Counted from the first letter of the stretch, positions 29,041 through 37,956 are shown. The stretch is 64,000 bases of DNA from an uncultured Clostridia bacterium (GCA_934167495.1 CAKPKP010000003.1:73771-137770), one strand, 5' to 3'. Notes: generated from the sequence alone by a model not told the origin. Translations and numbers: made by a program.

Positions 29041-30492
29041 TTGAAAAATAATAGTACAATGATGCAATATTTTGAATGGTACTTGCCTGCTGATAGTAAC
29101 CATTGGAAACGTTTATTAGAAGATGCACAACATCTAAGCAATATAGGTATTGACACAGTATGGCTTCCACCTGCTTTTAAATGTAGTGGAGGTGCTTCTG
29201 ATCCTGGATATGGTGTTTACGATTTATACGATTTAGGAGAATTCGACCAAAAAGGCTCTATACCAACCAAATATGGAACTAAAAATGAATATATTGCAGC
29301 TATTAATATACTAAAAAATAACAATATTAAAGTACTTGCCGACATAGTTTTTAATCACAAAATGGGTGCAGACGAAACCGAAGAAGTACTAGCAGTTCAA
29401 GATGATGGAAATAATAGAAATATTCAAGTAAGTGATATAAGACCAATACTTGCTTGGACAAAATACACATTTCCTGGCAGAGGAAATACATATTCAGACT
29501 TTAAATGGAACTGGAAACACTTTCATGGAATAGATTGGGATGAAAATACTAAAACTCACTCTATATATAAATTTTATGGTAAAGACTGGAATAATGAAGT
29601 TGACACAGAAAACGGAAATTATGATTACCTTATGGGAGTAGACATAGACTTTAACAATTTAGACGTTATAAATGAATTCAAAAAATGGGGACTTTGGTAT
29701 ATTAACTTAACAAATATTGATGGCGTACGTTTTGATGCAGTAAAACATATAAGAGCTAATTTCTTTCCTGATTGGCTTGAATATATTAGAGAAAAGACAG
29801 GAAAAGAATTATTTACAGTAGGAGAATACTGGAATAATAATGTAGATGCATTAAATAAATTTCTAGAAAACACAAATAATTCTATGAGTTTATTTGATGT
29901 GCCCCTTCATTATAATTTTTATCAAGCTTCTAAAGAACGTTCAAATTATGATATGGGCTCTATACTAAATGGAACTTTAGTTAAGTGTAATTCTGTAAAA
30001 GCAGTTACATTTGTAGACAATCATGATACAGAACCTGGACAAGCCTTAGAATCTTGGGTTGAAGACTGGTTTAAACCATTAGCTTATAGTATTATTTTAC
30101 TTAGAGTTGATGGATTTCCTTGTATTTTTTATGGAGATTATTATGGAATTCCAACATACAACATTTGTCCTAAAAATGATATTCTAGACAAATTACTTTA
30201 TGCTAGAAAAAAATACGCATATGGGGAACAACATGATTATTTTGATCATCACAACGTTATAGGATTTACTCGCGAAGGAAATGAGGAACATCCAAACTCT
30301 GGTCTTGCAGTGCTAATGTCATCTGGTGATAGAGGATATAAAATAATGAATGTCGGAAAAAAACTTGCAAATAGCATTTTTTACGATATAACTGGAAACT
30401 TAGAAGAAACTGTATATGTTGATAATGACGGTAATGGAATTTTTTACTGCAATAGTGAAAGTGTTTCTGTGTGGGTAAAGAAAGAAAATTAA
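29041..30492 (+). CDS. Intracellular alpha-amylase, GH13 (AmyS/AmyA type)
   Basis: A 483-residue protein without a signal peptide, hence probably cytosolic and acting on glycogen or imported maltodextrins. AGGAG at 29028-29032 supports a TTG start at 29041; the in-frame GTG at 29032 overlaps the RBS. The N-terminus TMMQYFEWYLP and the motifs DIVFNHK, GVRFDAVKHI, VGEYW and VDNHDTE are those of the Bacillus liquefying amylase family. Catalytic residues fall at D232, E262 and D329, one off the 231/261/328 of B. licheniformis amylase. It is monocistronic, with its own promoter and a strong terminator. Confidence 0.93.
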   Translation: MKNNSTMMQYFEWYLPADSNHWKRLLEDAQHLSNIGIDTVWLPPAFKCSGGASDPGYGVYDLYDLGEFDQKGSIPTKYGTKNEYIAAINILKNNNIKVLADIVFNHKMGADETEEVLAVQDDGNNRNIQVSDIRPILAWTKYTFPGRGNTYSDFKWNWKHFHGIDWDENTKTHSIYKFYGKDWNNEVDTENGNYDYLMGVDIDFNNLDVINEFKKWGLWYINLTNIDGVRFDAVKHIRANFFPDWLEYIREKTGKELFTVGEYWNNNVDALNKFLENTNNSMSLFDVPLHYNFYQASKERSNYDMGSILNGTLVKCNSVKAVTFVDNHDTEPGQALESWVEDWFKPLAYSIILLRVDGFPCIFYGDYYGIPTYNICPKNDILDKLLYARKKYAYGEQHDYFDHHNVIGFTREGNEEHPNSGLAVLMSSGDRGYKIMNVGKKLANSIFYDITGNLEETVYVDNDGNGIFYCNSESVSVWVKKEN

Positions 30493-30494
30493 AA

Positions 30495-30528
30495 AAAAAA
30501 TGGACACATAGCTATGTGTCCATTTTTT
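30495..30528. terminator. Strong terminator after the amylase
   Basis: A perfect 17-base inverted repeat, AAAAAATGGACACATAG and its complement, with A's and T's on both flanks. It starts three bases past the amylase stop and can act in both directions. Confidence 0.9.
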
Positions 30529-30548
30529 ATATAGTACCAAAGTCATTC

Positions 30549-30599
30549 AAATTTCCTATTATATAAAATATAGAAAAATTTAATAAGCCCACTATTGAT
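30549..30599 (-). repeat. Degenerate, internally deleted copy of the composite element
   Basis: On the minus strand CAATAGTGGGCTTATTAAATTTTTCTA closely matches the start of the elements at 34380 and 34527, and is followed by ATATAATAGGAAATTT, matching their last palindrome; the middle is missing. The TAG of CAATAG is the stop codon of the SDR gene. Confidence 0.7.
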
Positions 30600-31347
30600 C
30601 TCTTTTTCTAACCTGTGCTCTGTAGCTTGCTTCAAGAATAAGTGAATCTGGTGCTATCTTTGTAAAAAATTTTACTAATTTTATTTGAAATGTTGGTAAT
30701 ATTACTTTCTTTCCTTTTAGCATTTCATCTATACCATATTTTGCTGCATATTCACTAGTTATTGATTTTAAATTAAATTTAACACCAGCAACATTATTAA
30801 AATTAGTAGTAACAGGCCCAGGACAAAGCACACTTAGTTTTACATTTGATTTTTTCTTTTTTAATTCTTTCTGAATTGCTCTTGATAAAGCCACTACATA
30901 ATTTTTTGAGGCATAATAAGAACTCATTAGTGGTCCTGGCATAAAACCAGCTATTGATGCTACATTTAATATATTACCAGAATCTCTTTTTATCATATCT
31001 TTAATATATAATTTTGTTAATATATGAACTGCTGTAATATTTGTATTTATTAAATTGATTTCCTTCTCTAAATCAACTTCTTCAAATTCTCCAAATATTC
31101 CAAAACCAGCATTATTTATTAATATATCTATATTCTCGTTTTTTGTTTTATTATATAATTCATAGCAATTCTCTTTTGTACTTATGTCTAATTGTATTAT
31201 TTGAACATTAGTATTTAATTCTTTTTTTAACTCTTCCATAGGCTCTATTCTTCTTGCAACTAATATTAAATCATATCCTTTAGTAGATAAATATCTTGCC
31301 ATGTCTCTTCCTATTCCAGAAGAAGCACCTGTTATTAAAGCTTTCAT
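30592..31347 (-). CDS. Short-chain dehydrogenase/reductase (SDR)
   Basis: A 251-residue classical SDR. TGASSGIG (6-13) binds the cofactor, NNAG lies at 78-81, Ser131 and YYASK (Y144, K148) form the catalytic set, and CPGPVTTNF follows. VARR after the second strand suggests NADP preference. It resembles DltE/YqjQ-type SDRs; the substrate cannot be read from sequence. It starts nine bases after the patatin stop and is the last gene of the 34275-30592 operon. Its C-terminus (RKRDQ-stop) runs into the repeat element, which supplies the TAG stop. Confidence 0.9.
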   Translation of the reverse strand: MKALITGASSGIGRDMARYLSTKGYDLILVARRIEPMEELKKELNTNVQIIQLDISTKENCYELYNKTKNENIDILINNAGFGIFGEFEEVDLEKEINLINTNITAVHILTKLYIKDMIKRDSGNILNVASIAGFMPGPLMSSYYASKNYVVALSRAIQKELKKKKSNVKLSVLCPGPVTTNFNNVAGVKFNLKSITSEYAAKYGIDEMLKGKKVILPTFQIKLVKFFTKIAPDSLILEASYRAQVRKRDQ

Positions 31348-31356
31348 TTGTTCACC

Positions 31357-32214
31357 TTATTCCTTTATTAATTCAAAAATTTTTTCTTTATTATCCATTA
31401 TTGTATTATACCCAATTTCTACACATTTTTGCATGTCTGATATTTCTAGCAATCTAGTTCCTTCTGCTTCTATTTCTATTGCTAAATCCGCTTCCTTTTG
31501 TGCTTTTCTAACATCTTTTAAAGAAAAAATATCAACCGCCCTTAGTAATACGCCAAAAATATCTTCTTTAGGAACATATTCATCTAATTTAAAACTCAAT
31601 GCTAATACTTTAGTTGCTCCCATATCTTTTAAAACATGGACTGGCAAATTATCTTTTGTTCCGCCATCTATAAAATTATAGTTTCCAAATTCACAAGGTG
31701 TAAATATTCCTGGGAATGACATACTTGCCCTTACAGCTTTTCCTATTGGCACATTATATATGTAATCTATATCTTCATTTTCTAAATCATACTCTTTAGA
31801 TAAAAATATACACTCTTTGGTTGTAATAGTGTCTACTGTAGCTATTGCAAATGGTATTTTTATATCTTTTATATTCTTTATTCCCTTTTTTTCTGCAAAA
31901 CTATTTACTAAATTTTCTATTTTCTCTCCAGGAACTAATCCTGAAATTTTTGCTGTTCCACTTGTTAAATAAGTAAAACCTGCTTTTGCAATTGGCGTTT
32001 TATTTATTTTTGTAAGTTCTCTATAATATTCGTTAGTAGCTTCTTTTGTTTCTTCTAAAGTATATCCCATTGCAAAAAAAGCTGCTATTATACTTCCTGA
32101 GCTTGTTCCTGATAAATAATCTATTTCTATTCCAAGCTCCCTTAAAGCTTGAATAGCACCTATATGTGCTATTCCTTTTAAGCCTCCTCCGGCTAATGCT
32201 AATCCTAAACTCAT
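31357..32214 (-). CDS. Patatin-like phospholipase (RssA/YlbK family)
   Basis: A 285-residue cytosolic protein with the complete patatin signature: oxyanion loop GGGLKG (9-14), nucleophile in GTSSG (S38) and the catalytic Asp in DGG (D183). Family members are serine acyl hydrolases of membrane lipids; the substrate here is unknown. AAAGGG precedes the ATG. It lies 45 bp after the acidic coiled-coil gene and nine bases before the SDR, so the three probably share a transcript. Confidence 0.92.
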   Translation of the reverse strand: MSLGLALAGGGLKGIAHIGAIQALRELGIEIDYLSGTSSGSIIAAFFAMGYTLEETKEATNEYYRELTKINKTPIAKAGFTYLTSGTAKISGLVPGEKIENLVNSFAEKKGIKNIKDIKIPFAIATVDTITTKECIFLSKEYDLENEDIDYIYNVPIGKAVRASMSFPGIFTPCEFGNYNFIDGGTKDNLPVHVLKDMGATKVLALSFKLDEYVPKEDIFGVLLRAVDIFSLKDVRKAQKEADLAIEIEAEGTRLLEISDMQKCVEIGYNTIMDNKEKIFELIKE

Positions 32215-32259
32215 AATCTATCCCTTTATAACTTTATTCTTCTTAAGTAAAATTAATAA

Positions 32260-34275
32260 CTATTTTCTATTTAATGCTCTTTTATATTTTGGATTTTGCT
32301 CTAATTTCACTCTCATTTTCTCATCGAAATTACTACTTCTTTCCCTTGTTTTTCTTGGTTTTTCAATTTCTTCCGTTTTTTTAGATGATTTCTTAGTTAC
32401 TTTTTCTTCTTCCTCTTCTTCATAATCGTCATCTTCGTAATCCTCTTCATCTTCATATTCATCATCGTCATAGTCATCATCATCCTTTGACTTATCAAAT
32501 ATGTTTTTTAATTTATTGAAAATTCCACCTCTTTTAATATCTGCATCACTATGTCTACCTGATTTAGTATTATCTTCCCAACTATGTTTTCCTCTTTTTG
32601 AATCTACGTTATCGTCATCATCATACTCATCATCATAGTCTTCGTCATATTCGTCTTCATCCTCTTCATAATCATCATCAGAACGCTTGTTGTGTTCATT
32701 TACTAATTTATCATAATCGTATGTATCTTTTTCATCATCATCTTCATTATATTTTTTTAATTTTTTACTTGCTTCATTTTGTTCTAATAACTTTTTCAAT
32801 CTATCCTTATAGTTGTTTTCAATAATATTTTCTATATGACTATTTTTAACTTCTATTGAATTAGTTTCTGGATTATATTCATATTCCTCATCATCTTCAT
32901 CATCATAATCTTCATCATAATCCTCATCATCTTGAGAATCATTCTTTTCCTCGTCTTCATCTTCTTGTTGAGTATTTTCTACATTTGAATCTGAATCAAT
33001 TTCTTCGTCTTCTTCATCAGTATTTTCAACATCTTCATCATCAAAATAATCTTCAATTCTCTTTTCTTTACTTACACTTGGTATACGTTCAACAGTTTCA
33101 ATTTTTATCTCATTATTTTCAATTCTCTTTTCCTCTACTGGTGATATTATTTTTCCGAAAACATCATATATACTTCTTATGCCTTCTCTTCTCCAATAAT
33201 AAGGACTTACAACTCCACCTATGCCTAATTTTTTAGTTTCTCTTTGGAATTTCAATTCTTTTTCTTCTATTTCTCTATAATGTGATGCATCATATAATTC
33301 TTCAAAATCTTCTTTTGTTGCCTTTCCCTTAGTTTCTTTTACTAACAAATCATATAATTTATTAATTTTACTTATATCAAATGTAAATTTCTCCATTGCA
33401 TCTTTCATCATTTCGTCATGTTCTTCTATGCTATGAACAGCCGTAGATCTTTCATTATCTAGAAATCTATTTAAATATTCTTTTTCAGCTTCTAAGAATT
33501 TAATTTTAGCATCTGATGCAACAAATGCTTTTTTTCTAGTTTCTAATTTAACTTTATTTGCAGAAATCTCTTCCATAAGTTTATTAGTTTGTTTGTATAT
33601 ATAGATATATGCTTCACATTGTTTTTTGGCAATATCAACTCCTAATATTGCACCATTTCTAATTACTTCTTCATTAAAAGGTACTTTTTCGTCCATACCA
33701 TTTTGCATCATTATTTCTATTGCATCATCTTCAATTTTCTTATAATCTTTTATCGTGTTTTCTAGCCAAGATACTTGCTCCGCTGTAATAACATTAGAAC
33801 TATTGGTAATCTCTCTTAAAGATTTTCTAAAATTTCTATTTTCTACTCTAATAGTTTCTTGAATTTCCTTAAGTGATGCTTTTCTTTCTGAAGCTTCTTT
33901 TAAATATTTTATTAAATCAATTCTTAATTCTATAAGCTTTTCTGAATTCTCTTTTAGTATTTTCTCAATATCTACAATATAGCTTTCTATTTCTTCTGGT
34001 GACTTTAATGTGTCACTAAATAATCTATTTCTTTTATTTTCTAACTCTACATTATATTTTGATATATCCTTTTGTTTCTTTTGAATATCTTCTACTCTAG
34101 AGAGTACCATTTTATATTCTTTTTCATATGTAATTTCTTTTTCGGAAGCATTTTGATAATTTTCAAGCAACTCTATCAGTTCTTTATAATAATCATAATT
34201 TTCTTTTAATTCACTGATATATAGCAATGTTTTACTTAAATGCTTCTCTAAGACACTAGCACTTCTCTCGTACAT
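32260..34275 (-). CDS. Coiled-coil protein with long Asp/Glu-rich tail, function unknown
   Basis: A 671-residue protein without signal peptide or membrane segment. Residues 1-350 are predicted coiled coil, rich in Glu/Lys heptads. A short conserved-looking patch follows (GIGGVVSPYYWRREGIRSIYDVFGKI, written here only in part as SPYYWRREG). From ~395 to 640 it is low complexity with long Asp/Glu runs (DEDYDDEDDEEYEY, EEEEEEKVTKK), ending in a basic stretch RKTRERSS. GGAG precedes the ATG by nine bases. It heads the operon with patatin and SDR. I do not recognise it. The acidic tail could bind cations or basic proteins; that is speculation. Confidence 0.8.
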   Translation of the reverse strand: MYERSASVLEKHLSKTLLYISELKENYDYYKELIELLENYQNASEKEITYEKEYKMVLSRVEDIQKKQKDISKYNVELENKRNRLFSDTLKSPEEIESYIVDIEKILKENSEKLIELRIDLIKYLKEASERKASLKEIQETIRVENRNFRKSLREITNSSNVITAEQVSWLENTIKDYKKIEDDAIEIMMQNGMDEKVPFNEEVIRNGAILGVDIAKKQCEAYIYIYKQTNKLMEEISANKVKLETRKKAFVASDAKIKFLEAEKEYLNRFLDNERSTAVHSIEEHDEMMKDAMEKFTFDISKINKLYDLLVKETKGKATKEDFEELYDASHYREIEEKELKFQRETKKLGIGGVVSPYYWRREGIRSIYDVFGKIISPVEEKRIENNEIKIETVERIPSVSKEKRIEDYFDDEDVENTDEEDEEIDSDSNVENTQQEDEDEEKNDSQDDEDYDEDYDDEDDEEYEYNPETNSIEVKNSHIENIIENNYKDRLKKLLEQNEASKKLKKYNEDDDEKDTYDYDKLVNEHNKRSDDDYEEDEDEYDEDYDDEYDDDDNVDSKRGKHSWEDNTKSGRHSDADIKRGGIFNKLKNIFDKSKDDDDYDDDEYEDEEDYEDDDYEEEEEEKVTKKSSKKTEEIEKPRKTRERSSNFDEKMRVKLEQNPKYKRALNRK

Positions 34276-34379
34276 TATATATCACTCCATATCAAAAATT
34301 ATTAATATTATATATTGATTTTCCCAAAAAGTCTATACCATATTTTCATTTTAGTAATTTTTTGTCAACAATTGAAAGA

Positions 34380-34526
34380 ACAATAGTGGGCTGATTAAAT
34401 TTTTCTACATCTTAAATTGTAGAGTTCAGCCCACGTTTAATTGTTCGTGTGCGAAATTTGCTATATGCAAATTTCTGCACAAAGTATTTATGTAATAGGA
34501 ATTTCAAAGAAATTTCCTATTACATA
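34380..34526 (+). repeat. Composite palindromic element, copy 1 (147 bp)
   Basis: It contains three inverted repeats in order: GTGGGCTGA...TTCAGCCCAC, CGAAATTTGC...GCAAATTTC, and TATGTAATAGGAA...TTCCTATTACATA. It is followed immediately by copy 2 in the same direction. It has no coding capacity and lies between the Spo0E-like gene and the coiled-coil gene. Confidence 0.85.
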
Positions 34527-34662
34527 ACAATAGTGGGCTGATTAAATTTTTCTACATTTTAAATTGTAACGTTCAGCCCACGTTTAATTGTTCGTGTGCG
34601 AAATTTGCATATAGCAAATTTCTGTACAAAGTATTTATGTAATAGGAATTCCCTATTACATA
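34527..34662 (+). repeat. Composite palindromic element, copy 2 (136 bp)
   Basis: Near-identical to copy 1, with a shortened last hairpin (AATAGGAATTCCCTATT) and a compensating change in the second (GCATATAGC for GCTATATGC). Together the two copies fill most of the 407-bp gap at 34276-34682. Confidence 0.85.
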
Positions 34663-34690
34663 AAAATGGAGTTAGCTTTTTGCTAACCCC
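34661..34690 (-). terminator. Terminator of the Spo0E-like gene, overlapping its stop codon
   Basis: On the minus strand GGGGTTAGC pairs with GCTAACTCC over nine bases, with an A-rich loop, then ATTTTTA. The TAG stop of the gene is inside the stem. Confidence 0.75.
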
Positions 34691-34847
34691 TACTCACCCC
34701 TGCTAGATTTGTTTCATTATTTTTATAATATTCCGCTATTAAATCATCTAATTCAACACTTAATTTATATATTACTGCGTAATCTTGTCCTTCCTCTATA
34801 CTTTTGTTTAATTTGTCTCTTAATTTGCAAATTTCTTCATTAATCAT
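34683..34847 (-). CDS. Spo0E-like aspartyl-phosphate phosphatase
   Basis: A 54-residue two-helix protein of the Spo0E family (PF09388). The signature is LSVELDDLIAEYY, matching the S-x-x-LD core of Spo0E/YisI/YnzD. These proteins dephosphorylate Spo0A~P and delay sporulation. The start is ATG 34847, nine bases after AAGGAG (34857-34862); the longer frame to 34901 has no RBS. The only upstream site I see is a Spo0A-box-like sequence near its promoter, suggesting feedback. It is transcribed alone. Confidence 0.85.
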   Translation of the reverse strand: MINEEICKLRDKLNKSIEEGQDYAVIYKLSVELDDLIAEYYKNNETNLAGVSRG

Positions 34848-34892
34848 AACATTCATCTCCTTATTAACTGTTTTTCTCTTTGGTATATTTAT

Positions 34893-34957
34893 AAAATACA
34901 ATAGTTTTACATTAAAGTCAATAAATAAACAGCTTTTTATTTAATTTTCGTTCGACA
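34893..34957 (-). promoter_or_regulatory. Promoter of the Spo0E-like gene with a Spo0A-box-like site
   Basis: On the minus strand: TTTTGTCGAACG, containing the 0A-box consensus TGTCGAA (34951-34957), then 29 bases to -35 TTGACT (34916-34921), a 17-base spacer and -10 TATTTT (34893-34898). The position is compatible with activation. The remainder of 34848-35132 shows nothing else recognisable. Confidence 0.5.
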
Positions 34958-35132
34958 AAATATTGAAGAGATTTGCATAATTTTGCATGTTTCTTATTAT
35001 TAATTTCTTTTGTTACAAAGTTTTAGATTTTTCTTACACTTTTATTGACTGAAAATCTACTATCCGCAATAAAATTTGTCTTGTAACTTTTTGAAATATT
35101 TTTAAATCTTTTGTATACATTTTTACATTAAT

Positions 35133-36410
35133 TTAATTTTTGGGTAACACTGTTGAAATTACCATTTTATCTTCATTAAACATATTTTTTATAAGTTCTT
35201 CTGTATATTCTTTTGTTACAGTTTTGTATTCTTCTAAATAATCTAAGCTATTTACATCTTTAAAATAATCTGCTAAGAACATAGTACTTATTTCTTGTAC
35301 ATTATTAAAAATCTTTATATATGAGCCATATATAGATTTTTTCGTACGCATAAAATCTTCTTCATTTAATCCTTCTTTTTTTAATTTTTCTAATTCATTT
35401 TTAAAACTATTAACAACAACTGTAGGATCTATAGTTTGACCTTGTATTATTAAATGACCATAATTTCTAGTACATTCATAATCAAATCCCATTTCTGCTG
35501 AAATTATTCCTTCACTGTACAATTTTTTATATAAATTAGAACTTTTTCCAACTAAAATATTTAAAATTATTTCTATTCCAATTGTCTTTTTTATTATATC
35601 TTTTGACAATTTTTCTGATTGTTTAAAAGCTATCATAAATAGTGGCATACTTATATCCATTTTTGTTTCAATACTTTTTTGCATAATTTCTTTTGGTTCT
35701 TCAGGATATATTCTTTTTATTTCTGATGTTCCCTTTTTATCTATCAATCTAGATTTTACTTCTTCAATTATTTTTTCTGGTTCAAAATCGCCAGTTATAA
35801 CCATCGCCATGTTTGAGGGATTATAAAAAGTGTTATAACATTTATATAAAATATCTTTATCTATTTTTCTTACAGTCTCTTCTGTTCCAGCAATGTCTAT
35901 TCTTACAGGACTTTCTTTATACATAGCCTTAATTGCATTCATATATAAAATATATTCTGGGTAATCCTGATACATATTAATTTCTTGAATTATTATTCCT
36001 TTTTCTTTTTCTACATTCTCATCTGTAAAATATGGATGTTGAACATAATCCATAAATTCATCTAATGCTTCATAAAAATTCTCTGTACACTCATACAAAT
36101 ATGCTGTATGGTCATTTGTTGTATAAGCATTTGCATTCACGCCTAAAGAAGAAAGAACATCTAAACTGTTTGGTTTTCCTTCTTGCTCAAACATTTTATG
36201 TTCCAAAAAATGTGCTACACCATCTGGAACTTCTGTTATATTTTCTTCGCCGGGAACAATAAATTTATTATCTAAAGAACCGTAATTAGTTCCCCATATT
36301 ATATATTTCTTTTTTACACCTGGCTTTGGAACAACCATTACAGTAAGCCCATTTTCAAGTTTTTCTATATATAATTTTTCATTAATCTTTTTATTTTCAA
36401 TTATTTGCAT
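35133..36410 (-). CDS. ymfH: M16 zinc peptidase, YmfH-like (active partner)
   Basis: A 425-residue insulinase-family protein. HFLEH (H67, E70, H71) is the inverted zinc motif, with the distal Glu in the EKGIIIQEINMYQ region. The length is typical of YmfH. It follows the YmfF-like gene by ten bases. The RBS AGGAGG overlaps that gene's TAG, so the two are coupled. In Bacillus the ymfF-ymfH pair is linked to EF-P modification; whether that holds here is unknown. The partner is frameshifted in this sequence. Confidence 0.87.
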   Translation of the reverse strand: MQIIENKKINEKLYIEKLENGLTVMVVPKPGVKKKYIIWGTNYGSLDNKFIVPGEENITEVPDGVAHFLEHKMFEQEGKPNSLDVLSSLGVNANAYTTNDHTAYLYECTENFYEALDEFMDYVQHPYFTDENVEKEKGIIIQEINMYQDYPEYILYMNAIKAMYKESPVRIDIAGTEETVRKIDKDILYKCYNTFYNPSNMAMVITGDFEPEKIIEEVKSRLIDKKGTSEIKRIYPEEPKEIMQKSIETKMDISMPLFMIAFKQSEKLSKDIIKKTIGIEIILNILVGKSSNLYKKLYSEGIISAEMGFDYECTRNYGHLIIQGQTIDPTVVVNSFKNELEKLKKEGLNEEDFMRTKKSIYGSYIKIFNNVQEISTMFLADYFKDVNSLDYLEEYKTVTKEYTEELIKNMFNEDKMVISTVLPKN

Positions 36411-36420
36411 ACCTTACCTC

Positions 36421-37536
36421 CTAGTTTCTCAAGAAATATATAGTATTAATTTCTACACTATTTGCTAATTCTATTATTTGCTCTCTAGTTACAGCTTTAA
36501 TCTTTGCTTTATATTCTTCTGGTGAAATATCTGTTTTTGAAAGCTCTTGACCCATGTAATAAATAATTCCTGTATCTTGCTCAGTTTCAATTGCATCAAC
36601 TCCAGCAATTATATATCTTTTAGCATTATCTATATTTTCATCTGTAAAGTTACCATTTTTTATATCTTCTAATTGTTGTTTTATTATAGTCATTGCTTTT
36701 TCATAATTTTCAATCTCAATTCCGCATTTTATAAATATACTACTCTTTTGTTTTACATACATAGAACGCGCAGAATACGCCAAACTTGCTTTTTCTCTTA
36801 CATTTTGGAATAGCATTGAATTTGCGCCATCACCTAATATTGTATTATATATAATAGAAACAAATTTTAAATTTTCCATTTTTGAAAAAATATCTAAACC
36901 TATTACTAATTTTCCTTGAACTATATCTAAAGATTCTACCTTTTCTTTTACTTTTTCAATTTTAGTTTTAGGTTCATCTAATTCATTATTTACAATATAA
37001 TTTTCTTTTCTATCTTCCAATTTACTTATAATACTATTTTGTTTTATCAAATTTTCTATTGCATTATCATCAAAATTGCCAGATACAAATATATCTATTT
37101 TAGCTGTTTTAATTAGTTCTTTATATTTTTCATATAATGTATCATTCTGGATTTTTTCTAATTCTTCTACATAACCATATTTAAATATACCAAATCCTTC
37201 GTCATTATACATTTCATTTATACATGCATGAAGTGAATATGCATCTTTGTCATCCTTTTTGGCTTCTATTAATTTTTTTAAATTTTCTTTCTCTGTATCA
37301 AAATACTTTTGATTAAACTTTCCATTTTCAATCAACGGATTAAAAGCAATATCTATTAATTTATTAATACTTTCTTCTAAAACCTTTTCGTTATTTGGTA
37401 AGAACTTATCATCTACACTTTCTATATAAAATTTTAAAACTTGATTGTCACCATTCTTGTCTGCCCCACAATCAAAAGATGCTCCATACATGTTTTCTAA
37501 ATCTTTACTTATAATCTCTTGAGTTGGCATAGTCAT
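36421..37536 (-). CDS. ymfF: M16 family protein, YmfF-like (main part, N-terminus in another frame)
   Basis: A 371-residue frame covering most of a YmfF-type M16 protein. It lacks HxxEH, as expected for the non-catalytic partner. The first residues MTMPTQEIISKDLENMYG are internal to the family; the true N-terminus is in the overlapping frame at 37505-37699. Joining them by removing one base at 37571-37573 gives ...VTR-NALIPAILKCGSMTMPTQE and a 425-residue protein, the expected length. In this sequence the gene is broken. Confidence 0.82.
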   Translation of the reverse strand: MTMPTQEIISKDLENMYGASFDCGADKNGDNQVLKFYIESVDDKFLPNNEKVLEESINKLIDIAFNPLIENGKFNQKYFDTEKENLKKLIEAKKDDKDAYSLHACINEMYNDEGFGIFKYGYVEELEKIQNDTLYEKYKELIKTAKIDIFVSGNFDDNAIENLIKQNSIISKLEDRKENYIVNNELDEPKTKIEKVKEKVESLDIVQGKLVIGLDIFSKMENLKFVSIIYNTILGDGANSMLFQNVREKASLAYSARSMYVKQKSSIFIKCGIEIENYEKAMTIIKQQLEDIKNGNFTDENIDNAKRYIIAGVDAIETEQDTGIIYYMGQELSKTDISPEEYKAKIKAVTREQIIELANSVEINTIYFLRN

Positions 37537-37699
37537 ACTGCCACATTTTAGAATTGCTGGAATTAAAGCATTTCCGTGTTACTGTTTCTTTTTTCATTGG
37601 AATCGTTATAAATATAGCAACTAAATTAGTTTTAAATAAACTTGTATTTAATAAATGTAGCTTTATTCCACTTTTTATTTGAATACTTTTTCTCTTCAT
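37505..37699 (-). pseudogene. N-terminal fragment of the YmfF-like gene, frameshifted
   Basis: It starts with MKRKSIQIKSGIKLHLLNT, a typical YmfF start, with AAGGAGA six bases before the ATG. After VTR it loses similarity because of an extra A in CGGAAATGC (37571-37573) and stops soon after. It should be read together with 36421-37536. Confidence 0.8.
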
Positions 37700-37829
37700 T
37701 AACTTTCTCCTTATATTTATTTTATTATTATTATAAATAAAATCAAATTTATTATACTTAAATTTTCCATTAATATCAATAAATTATTTTATTTAAAAAA
37801 CAATTTTTAAATTTATATAAAATTTTATC

Positions 37830-37858
37830 TTGACTTTTAAATAAGTTTCTGCTATTAT
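37830..37858 (+). promoter_or_regulatory. Promoter of the tRNA pair
   Basis: TTGACT (37830-37835), 17-base spacer, TATTAT (37853-37858), 22 bases before the first tRNA. Confidence 0.75.
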
Positions 37859-37880
37859 ATTAATTGCTTACAAAAACTAT

Positions 37881-37956
37881 GCGGGAGTAGCTCAGTTGAT
37901 AGAGCGCTGCCTTGCCAAGGCAGAGGTCGCGGGTTTGAGCCCCGTTTCCCGCTCCA
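37881..37956 (+). tRNA. tRNA-Gly (GCC)
   Basis: A 76-nt cloverleaf with encoded CCA. Acceptor GCGGGAG/TTCCCGC, D arm GCTCAGTTGATAGAGC, anticodon stem CTGCC/GGCAG with loop TTGCCAA, and T arm GCGGG-TTTGAGC-CCCGT. Confidence 0.97.

Noticed and set aside
30592..31347. SDR as YmfI, completing a ymfFHI-type EF-P modification set
   Set aside because: Its sequence is closer to DltE/YqjQ-type SDRs, and it lies ~4 kb away in another operon.
34363..34368. TTGACA upstream of the coiled-coil gene as its promoter
   Set aside because: No acceptable -10 lies at 16-18 bases, so it is not listed.
35133..37699. M16 pair as AlbE/AlbF-like processing enzymes of the radical SAM system
   Set aside because: They are ~10 kb from the radical SAM operon and match the common YmfF/YmfH pair; no exporter or precursor peptide is beside them.
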